A stretch of 11,018 nucleotides of DNA from Bacteroidales bacterium (GTDB lineage Bacteria > Bacteroidota > Bacteroidia > Bacteroidales > WCHB1-69). Numbering within the stretch: position 1 is the stretch's first letter; each line of letters opens with the position of its first letter. Where the stretch lies: NCBI GenBank assembly GCA_024400715.1, contig JAKSMH010000012.1, positions 1 to 11,018 of the forward strand, in the 5' to 3' direction. Shown here piece by piece: positions 6,767 to 11,018 of this stretch. The notes under the pieces are model-generated. The model worked only from the letters and a program-made list of their open reading frames with translations. It made no database searches and was not told where the DNA came from. A program made the position numbers and the translations under genes.

Positions 6767-7747
6767 TTATTTGTTGAGGGCATCTAAAACGACGCCTGTG
6801 TAAAAATTTCTTAAATCTATCTTATTGTATTTCACTTGATTAGGGATGATACTCATAGCAGTTTGTCCTGGAATCGTATTGATTTCCAAGAAATAGGGAG
6901 TTCCTTCCGGCGTTATAATAAAATCGACACGCACAACCCCCTTACAGTTTAAATGGTGATATACTTTTTCGGAATATTTCATCACCAATTCGTAATTTTC
7001 CTTAGACAGACGGGCAGGCGTAATCAAGTCGTGCAAGCCGTCGGTATATTTGGACTGGTAATCGTAAAATTCGTTCTTACTGGTGATTTCCGTTACGGCC
7101 AGAGCACGCAACTTCCCGTCCACGGTGGCCACGCCGCAAGCCAATTCCTGTCCTGAGATCAACTTCTCTATCATCAATTGGTCATCATATTTGAAAGCCT
7201 CGGCAATGGCAGATTTCATTTGTTCCATATTATTCACCTTGGTCACGCCAACGCTGGAACCTGAATTGCAGGGTTTGACAAAGCAAGGAAATCCGCAAAC
7301 GCGTTCCACCTCAGCTTCGTCAATCACATCATCACGATAAAAATGAAGCGATGGAGAAACAGGCACTCCGATATCGCGCACAACGACATTGCAGAAATAT
7401 TTGTTGAAAGTCAGTGCCGAACAGAAACAGTCGCAACCGGTATAGGGAATATCAAGCATATCGAAATAGCCCTGAAACTTTCCATTTTCCCCGGGATTTC
7501 CGTGAATGGCGATGAACACCACGTCAAAAATGATTTTCTGACCATTCAGTGTCAGCGAAAAGTCATTTTTATCAATGATATGCTTGTTGTTTTGATCGTC
7601 GCAATAGCTCCATTCCGTTCCTTTAACATGAATAAAATAGGGATTGAACAGCTTTCGATCCATCTGATTCATGATACTCTCACCGGTTTTGAGAGAGATT
7701 TCGTATTCACCGGAATTGCCACCGGCCAAAATAGCTACATTTTTCAT
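6767..7747 (-). CDS. ddl: D-alanine--D-alanine ligase
   Basis: Ddl is an ATP-grasp ligase that joins two D-alanines in the cytoplasm; the dipeptide ends the peptidoglycan stem and is the substrate later cut by crosslinking enzymes. With ATG 7747 the protein has 326 residues. Signatures are GGNSGEYEISL (9-19, first D-Ala site glutamate), AIHGNPGENGKFQGYFDML (80-98), IPYTG (100-104), FVKPCNSGSSVGV (156-168), EFYDYQSKY (226-234, with the tyrosine usual for D-Ala-D-Ala rather than D-Ala-D-Lac ligases), RVDF (273-276) and FLEINTIPGQT (286-296, Mg/ATP site). It is rather cysteine-rich (TGCDCFC at 103-109). An ATG at 7765 would add MYNNVK, but a -7 box at 7771-7778 predicts transcription starting near 7766, which favours 7747. 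It is the first gene of the minus-strand run. Confidence 0.95.
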   Translation of the reverse strand: MKNVAILAGGNSGEYEISLKTGESIMNQMDRKLFNPYFIHVKGTEWSYCDDQNNKHIIDKNDFSLTLNGQKIIFDVVFIAIHGNPGENGKFQGYFDMLDIPYTGCDCFCSALTFNKYFCNVVVRDIGVPVSPSLHFYRDDVIDEAEVERVCGFPCFVKPCNSGSSVGVTKVNNMEQMKSAIAEAFKYDDQLMIEKLISGQELACGVATVDGKLRALAVTEITSKNEFYDYQSKYTDGLHDLITPARLSKENYELVMKYSEKVYHHLNCKGVVRVDFIITPEGTPYFLEINTIPGQTAMSIIPNQVKYNKIDLRNFYTGVVLDALNK

Positions 7748-7770
7748 TTTTACATTATTATACAATCTCG

Positions 7771-7778
7771 CAAAGATA
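7771..7778 (-). promoter_or_regulatory. Predicted ddl operon promoter (-7 box)
   Basis: The minus strand reads TATCTTTG, a perfect match to the Bacteroidetes -7 consensus TAnnTTTG, 23 nt before the ddl ATG at 7747. Transcription would begin near 7766, leaving a leader of about 20 nt. No clear -33 TTTG is seen at the expected distance. It is the only well-placed promoter ahead of the compact seven-gene run, so it probably drives ddl through lpxK. Confidence 0.5.
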
Positions 7779-7835
7779 CTAAAAACAGATGTGGCATTTT
7801 TTTTATTACCAATATTTTTTGAACATCAGCAAGTT

Positions 7836-7870
7836 AATTTTAAAACCCTATTTATGTTGTTTTTAAAATT
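7836..7870. repeat. AT-rich 10-bp inverted repeat
   Basis: AATTTTAAAA (7836-7845) and TTTTAAAATT (7861-7870) are perfect inverted copies separated by 15 nt. The arms are pure A/T, so any hairpin is weak and a Rho-independent terminator is unlikely. The repeat flanks one side of the structured element at 7924-8045 and might mark its boundary or act as a protein site. Chance occurrence in AT-rich DNA is possible. Confidence 0.4.
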
Positions 7871-7923
7871 CGGGATTACCTCGTTTAATCTTGTTGATAT
7901 TCCGATGATTTCTCCTTTCGTCT

Positions 7924-8045
7924 GAATGGCGGCGAGGCATACGTATGCAGAGTTGGCAGCGCAAAATAAGAGGTAAAAGTACGTGAGTGGTGTCGCCTGA
8001 CTCATCGCCATTCCGCCGAAGCCAAAGTGGGGAAGAATGCACTTT
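7924..8045. other. Structured intergenic element of unknown function (possible ncRNA or palindromic repeat)
   Basis: This lies between the divergent ddl and prfA promoters and is outside both predicted transcripts. GAATGGCG (7924-7931) pairs perfectly with CGCCATTC (8006-8013), closing a region of 74 nt. An adjacent GGCGA (7931-7935) can also pair with TCGCC at 7993-7997. Inside is a perfect 12-bp palindrome, GCATACGTATGC (7937-7948). A second hairpin follows: AAAGTG (8024-8029) with CACTTT (8040-8045). The stretch is more GC-rich than the surrounding spacer. The minus strand has an open frame of 61 codons (7826-8011) with no family I can name; it resembles short doubtful ORFs I recall from other Bacteroidales genomes, a memory I cannot check. 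It does not match tmRNA, RNase P RNA, SRP RNA or tRNA signatures. It could be a small RNA, a dispersed palindromic repeat or a protein-binding site. Confidence 0.4.
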
Positions 8046-8110
8046 ACAAGTCTTGAAGGGATATTTCTGTTAAAATTTGATCAAGTGGGTTATAAGTCCA
8101 AAAAATTTTG

Positions 8111-8118
8111 TAAGTTTG
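8111..8118 (+). promoter_or_regulatory. Predicted prfA promoter (-7 box)
   Basis: TAAGTTTG matches the Bacteroidetes -7 consensus TAnnTTTG exactly and lies 27 nt before the prfA ATG. Transcription would start near 8122-8124, giving a leader of about 22 nt. No good -33 TTTG is seen at the usual spacing. Because this start lies downstream of the structured element at 7924-8045, that element is unlikely to be a prfA leader riboswitch. Confidence 0.5.
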
Positions 8119-8145
8119 CAAACTCATTAATACATTGGATAAATA

Positions 8146-9231
8146 ATGAACGATTTATTAGATAAATTAGCAATTATACACCAACGGTGGCTTGAAATCG
8201 GGGAAGAAATCACCAAACCCGAAATCATTGCCGATATGAAGAAATTCATCAAGCTGAGCAAGGATTACAAGGATTTGCAAGCCGTGGTGGAAGCTTACAA
8301 GAAGTATAAAAATATTGTTGAAAACATAGCCAATTCCAAAGAAGTGATTGCCACGGAAAAGGATGAGGATTTTCGCGAAATGGCGAAAGAGGAATTGGAC
8401 AATTTTCTGAAGGAAAAAGACCAAATGGAAGACGACATCCGTTTATTGCTCTTGCCATCCGATCCTCAGGACAGCAAAAACGCGCAAGTGGAAATCCGTG
8501 CCGGCACCGGTGGCGACGAAGCCAGCATCTTTGCCGGAGACCTGTTCCGTATGTACCAACATTATTGCGATAAAAAAGGTTGGAAATACGAAGTGGTTTC
8601 GATGACCGAAGGCACCGTGGGCGGCTTCAAGGAAATCGTCTTCACCATCAGCGGTGACGGCGTTTACGGCCTGATGAAGTACGAGTCCGGCGTTCATCGC
8701 GTACAACGCGTGCCCCAAACCGAAGCGCAGGGCCGTGTCCACACCTCCGCCGCATCAGTGGTTGTCCTTCCCGAAGCCGACGAATTCGACGTTGAGTTGA
8801 AAATGAGCGATATCCGTAAAGACACCTACTGCTCTTCAGGTCCTGGCGGCCAATCCGTTAACACCACCTACTCCGCCGTTCGTTTGACTCACATTCCAAC
8901 GGGTATCGTGGTGGCCATCCAAGACGAAAAATCACAACTCAAGAATCTTGACAAGGCTATGAGCGTTTTGAGAACACGTCTTTTTGAACGTGAATACAAG
9001 AAATATCTTGACGAAGTGGCCTCCAAGCGTAAAACGATGGTTTCTACCGGTGACCGTTCGGCCAAGATTCGCACTTACAACTATCCACAAAACCGCGTTA
9101 CCGACCACCGTATTAATCTTACGATGTACAATTTGGTTGGATTTATGGATGGCGACATTCAAGAGACTATTGAGGCCCTGCAAGTGGCAGAAAACGCGGA
9201 AAGATTAAAAGAAGCCGTTGAAGTTCAATAA
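8146..9231 (+). CDS. prfA: Peptide chain release factor 1
   Basis: RF1 recognises UAA and UAG stop codons in the ribosomal A site and triggers peptide release. The protein has 361 residues, the usual length. The N-terminal helical domain (about 1-105) is followed by the decoding domain with the PxT stop-recognition tripeptide as PQT (190-192, in RVPQTEAQGRVHTSAAS); RF2 would have SPF there. The peptidyl-hydrolysis motif GGQ is at 234-236 (SSGPGGQSVNTT). The RF1-type RTYNYPQNRVTDHRI is at 309-323. The ATG at 8146 fits a short leader from the -7 box at 8111-8118. It is the first gene of the rightward group. There is no sign of programmed frameshifting, which is an RF2 feature. Confidence 0.97.
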   Translation: MNDLLDKLAIIHQRWLEIGEEITKPEIIADMKKFIKLSKDYKDLQAVVEAYKKYKNIVENIANSKEVIATEKDEDFREMAKEELDNFLKEKDQMEDDIRLLLLPSDPQDSKNAQVEIRAGTGGDEASIFAGDLFRMYQHYCDKKGWKYEVVSMTEGTVGGFKEIVFTISGDGVYGLMKYESGVHRVQRVPQTEAQGRVHTSAASVVVLPEADEFDVELKMSDIRKDTYCSSGPGGQSVNTTYSAVRLTHIPTGIVVAIQDEKSQLKNLDKAMSVLRTRLFEREYKKYLDEVASKRKTMVSTGDRSAKIRTYNYPQNRVTDHRINLTMYNLVGFMDGDIQETIEALQVAENAERLKEAVEVQ

Positions 9232-9268
9232 AAAAAAGGTGCTGATCAAATTTTTAGAATAAATTTCA

Positions 9269-9287
9269 ATTAATAGATAGTATTAAT
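9269..9287. repeat. Short AT-only inverted repeat upstream of trxA
   Basis: ATTAATA (9269-9275) and TATTAAT (9281-9287) are perfect inverted copies around a 5-nt centre, GATAG, about 30 bp before the trxA start. It lacks the GC stem and U-run of a terminator. It could be a regulator site or a chance match in this AT-rich 85-bp gap. An imperfect -7-like TAAATTTC lies at 9260-9267. Confidence 0.25.
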
Positions 9288-9316
9288 CAAAAAAACAACA
9301 TTAAAACAATAAAAAT

Positions 9317-9631
9317 ATGGCATTAGAAATCAACTCCAGCAATTTTGAATCTCTCGCCAATGGCGACAAATTAGTAGTCATCGATTTTTGGGCTCCTTGG
9401 TGCGGTCCTTGCAAAGCCTTAGGTCCAACCATTGAAGAAGTAGCCGCTGAATACGAAGGCAAAGCCGTCGTGGGCAAATGCAATGTGGATGACAACAACG
9501 ACATCGCCATGCAGTTTGGGGTACGCAACATTCCTATGATTGTCTTTTTGAAAGGCGGCGAAGTAAAGGATGTCAACGTCGGCACCCTGAAGAAAAGCGA
9601 ACTCACCGCTAAAATCGACGCATTGCTGTAA
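9317..9631 (+). CDS. trxA: Thioredoxin
   Basis: This is a cytoplasmic 104-residue thiol-disulfide oxidoreductase that would reduce protein disulfides using electrons from thioredoxin reductase. The single thioredoxin fold shows the active site WCGPC (28-32) preceded by VIDFWAP, the buried-Asp position D23, and the conserved cis-proline in RNIPM (P73). The C-terminal GTLKKSEL (89-96) corresponds to the usual GxxxKxxL segment. There is no signal peptide or membrane anchor, so it is a TrxA rather than a TlpA/ResA-type protein, which Bacteroidota often have as well. It lies 85 bp after prfA and 38 bp before the POT transporter gene. No hairpin terminator is visible on either side, so co-transcription with either neighbour is possible but unproven. 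Confidence 0.95.
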   Translation: MALEINSSNFESLANGDKLVVIDFWAPWCGPCKALGPTIEEVAAEYEGKAVVGKCNVDDNNDIAMQFGVRNIPMIVFLKGGEVKDVNVGTLKKSELTAKIDALL

Positions 9632-9669
9632 TCCCTGACAATTTATTATTCATTTAAACAATAAAAATT

Positions 9670-11018
9670 ATGATGGAATTATTGACCAAAAATTTGACAG
9701 TTACGCTGCTTATTCTGAGTTTGCTCATAGTAATTCCCTTTGTTATTTACTATGTTCGCACAGCTAAAAAAGAGCATCCGAAAGGCTTAATCGCTGCCGC
9801 CCTGAGTAATATGGGCGAGCGTTTCGGCTACTACATCATGAATGCCGTTCTGGTACTGTTTCTCTGCTCAAAATTCGGTTTGAAAGACACTACCGCAACT
9901 GCTATTTATTCTGTTTTCTATATGGGCATCTATATTTTGAGCCTCGTGGGCGGTATCATTGCCGACAGAAAACAAAATTACAAAGGTACAATTATGTCTG
10001 GTTTGGTGGTTATGGCAATCGGCTATGTCATTTTGGCTATTCCTATTTTGGCCACTGCCGGCAACATCGTTTGGTTGCTGCCCTTAACCTGCCTGGCCCT
10101 GTTGTTCATTGCCTTCGGCAACGGTTTATTCAAAGGCAACTTGCAAGCCATGGTCGGTCAATTGTACGACAATTTTGAAGCCGAAGCGGCCCAAAAAGGC
10201 GAAGAAGAACTCCGTATCGCCAAGAGCAAACGTGACCCTGGTTTCCAGATTTTCTACGTTTTTATCAATGTCGGTGGTTTGGTAGCTCCTTTCATTGCAC
10301 CACTGATTAGACAATGGTGGTTAGGATTGCACAATATGAAATTCAATGCCAACCTTCCTTCTCTCTGCCACGAATTCATTGAAAAAGGTCAGGCAATGGG
10401 CACTGAGGCAATGGCTAAATTGAACGAGTTGGCTGCTTCCGCTTCAACCGTTGAAATCAGCGACATCAGTACTTTCTGCGGCCAATATCTCGACGTATTC
10501 AACACGGGTGTTCATTTCTCTTTCATCGCTTCCGTATTGGCGATGGCAATCTCATTGACCATTTTCGCTTGCAAGAAAAAAAGCTTACCCAATCCTGCCA
10601 AAAAAGAAAAGGCAACTGCCGTTGAATATACACAAGAAGAAAAACAAGCCATGGCAACCGAAATCAAACAAAGATTGTATGCTTTGTTTGCAGTATTGGC
10701 TATCGCCGTCTTCTTCTGGTTCTCATTCCACCAGAACGGTACTTCCATGTCGCTGTTTGCCCGTGATTTTGTTGACACCTCGGCATTAGCACCAGAAATC
10801 TGGCAGGCTGTCAACCCATTCTTCGTCATCGTGTTGACTCCTATCATCATTTTGATTTTCTCGGCCTTGGCACGCAAAGGCAAAGACATATCCACCCCTC
10901 GCAAGATTGCTATGGGTATGGGTATTGCCGCCACCGCTTATCTGATTATGGCCATCTTCTGTAATGCCAGTGGTTATCCTTGCGCAGAAGAATTCAGAAC
11001 TACCGGTACCGAAGCTGA
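9670..11018 (+). CDS. POT/PTR2-family major facilitator transporter, partial at window edge
   Basis: The first 449 codons are seen and the end lies beyond the window. The protein belongs to the proton-dependent oligopeptide transporter family of inner-membrane MFS carriers, which usually import di- and tripeptides with protons. Evidence is the modified first signature NMGERFGYYIM (about 47-57), the TM2/TM3 loop GGIIADRKQNYKG, GNGLFKGNLQAMVGQLY and the second PTR2 signature DPGFQIFYVFINVGG. Many hydrophobic segments and two larger polar inserts are present (about 168-190 and 218-265). The first glutamate of the proton-coupling motif ExxERFxYY is asparagine here, as I recall for a Bacteroidota subfamily, so substrate and coupling may differ. 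An extra hydrophobic helix (about 8-28) precedes the usual first helix. The start could be 9670 or the adjacent ATG at 9673. No close promoter is obvious in the 38-bp gap after trxA. Confidence 0.87.
   Translation, partial: MMELLTKNLTVTLLILSLLIVIPFVIYYVRTAKKEHPKGLIAAALSNMGERFGYYIMNAVLVLFLCSKFGLKDTTATAIYSVFYMGIYILSLVGGIIADRKQNYKGTIMSGLVVMAIGYVILAIPILATAGNIVWLLPLTCLALLFIAFGNGLFKGNLQAMVGQLYDNFEAEAAQKGEEELRIAKSKRDPGFQIFYVFINVGGLVAPFIAPLIRQWWLGLHNMKFNANLPSLCHEFIEKGQAMGTEAMAKLNELAASASTVEISDISTFCGQYLDVFNTGVHFSFIASVLAMAISLTIFACKKKSLPNPAKKEKATAVEYTQEEKQAMATEIKQRLYALFAVLAIAVFFWFSFHQNGTSMSLFARDFVDTSALAPEIWQAVNPFFVIVLTPIIILIFSALARKGKDISTPRKIAMGMGIAATAYLIMAIFCNASGYPCAEEFRTTGTEA

Noticed and set aside
7826..8011. 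Small minus-strand protein of 61 residues as a gene
   Set aside because: It has no ribosome site or recognisable domain, and it overlaps palindromic DNA. Kept as part of the structured element and as a finding rather than a CDS.
7924..8045. Known structural RNA (tmRNA, RNase P RNA, SRP RNA, tRNA)
   Set aside because: No tag peptide frame ending in ALAA, no tRNA-like CCA end, and no conserved RNase P or SRP core motifs were seen.
7900..8110. Riboswitch in the prfA leader
   Set aside because: The best promoter for prfA (8111-8118) lies downstream of the structured region, so it would not be in the mRNA.
7766..8145. Replication origin at the strand switch
   Set aside because: No DnaA boxes were recognised, and the neighbours are not typical origin genes.
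9232..9316. Rho-independent terminator between prfA and trxA
   Set aside because: The only inverted repeat is A/T-only with no following T-run on the plus strand.
10512..10934. 140-codon minus-strand open frame inside the POT gene
   Set aside because: The plus-strand frame has the transporter signatures; the antisense frame has no recognisable family.

Overview
The window looks like a chromosomal core region of a Bacteroidota bacterium, most probably of the order Bacteroidales. The evidence is Bacteroidetes-style gene content and protein variants (lpxK next to punA, LysM-bearing glucosaminidases, an NMGER-type POT transporter), AT-rich spacers, few Shine-Dalgarno sequences, and perfect matches to the Bacteroidetes -7 promoter element TAnnTTTG at sensible distances from start codons. 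No lower rank can be justified from the sequence alone.

Left part (1-7747, all minus strand): a compact eight-gene run read from right to left. The order is ddl (D-Ala-D-Ala ligase), two tandem secreted glucosaminidase/LysM paralogues, two tandem membrane-anchored M23 (LytM) peptidases, a PhoH-family ATPase, lpxK (lipid A 4'-kinase) and punA (purine nucleoside phosphorylase, cut by the window edge). Gaps from ddl to phoH are 4-12 bp and lpxK overlaps phoH by 14 bp, so this is almost certainly one transcript. punA is separated by 73 bp that hold two possible promoters of its own. The run joins peptidoglycan precursor synthesis, peptidoglycan glycan and peptide hydrolysis, and lipid A synthesis.

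Middle (about 7766-8145): a divergent spacer of roughly 380 bp. It holds outward-facing promoters for ddl and prfA and, between them, an unexplained palindromic element: a long-range 8-bp GC-rich stem, a perfect 12-bp palindrome, a second hairpin and an AT-rich 10-bp inverted repeat. It is the least explained stretch in the window.

Right part (8146-11018, plus strand): prfA (release factor 1), trxA (thioredoxin) and the first 449 codons of a POT/PTR2-family major facilitator, which runs off the end.

Most of the window is ordinary housekeeping content. The best leads are the spacer element, the loss of the catalytic glutamate in one of the two tandem glucosaminidases, and the altered proton-coupling motif plus an extra N-terminal hydrophobic segment in the POT transporter. 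I did not find a clear novel multi-gene system such as a defence island, CRISPR array, prophage or biosynthetic cluster.
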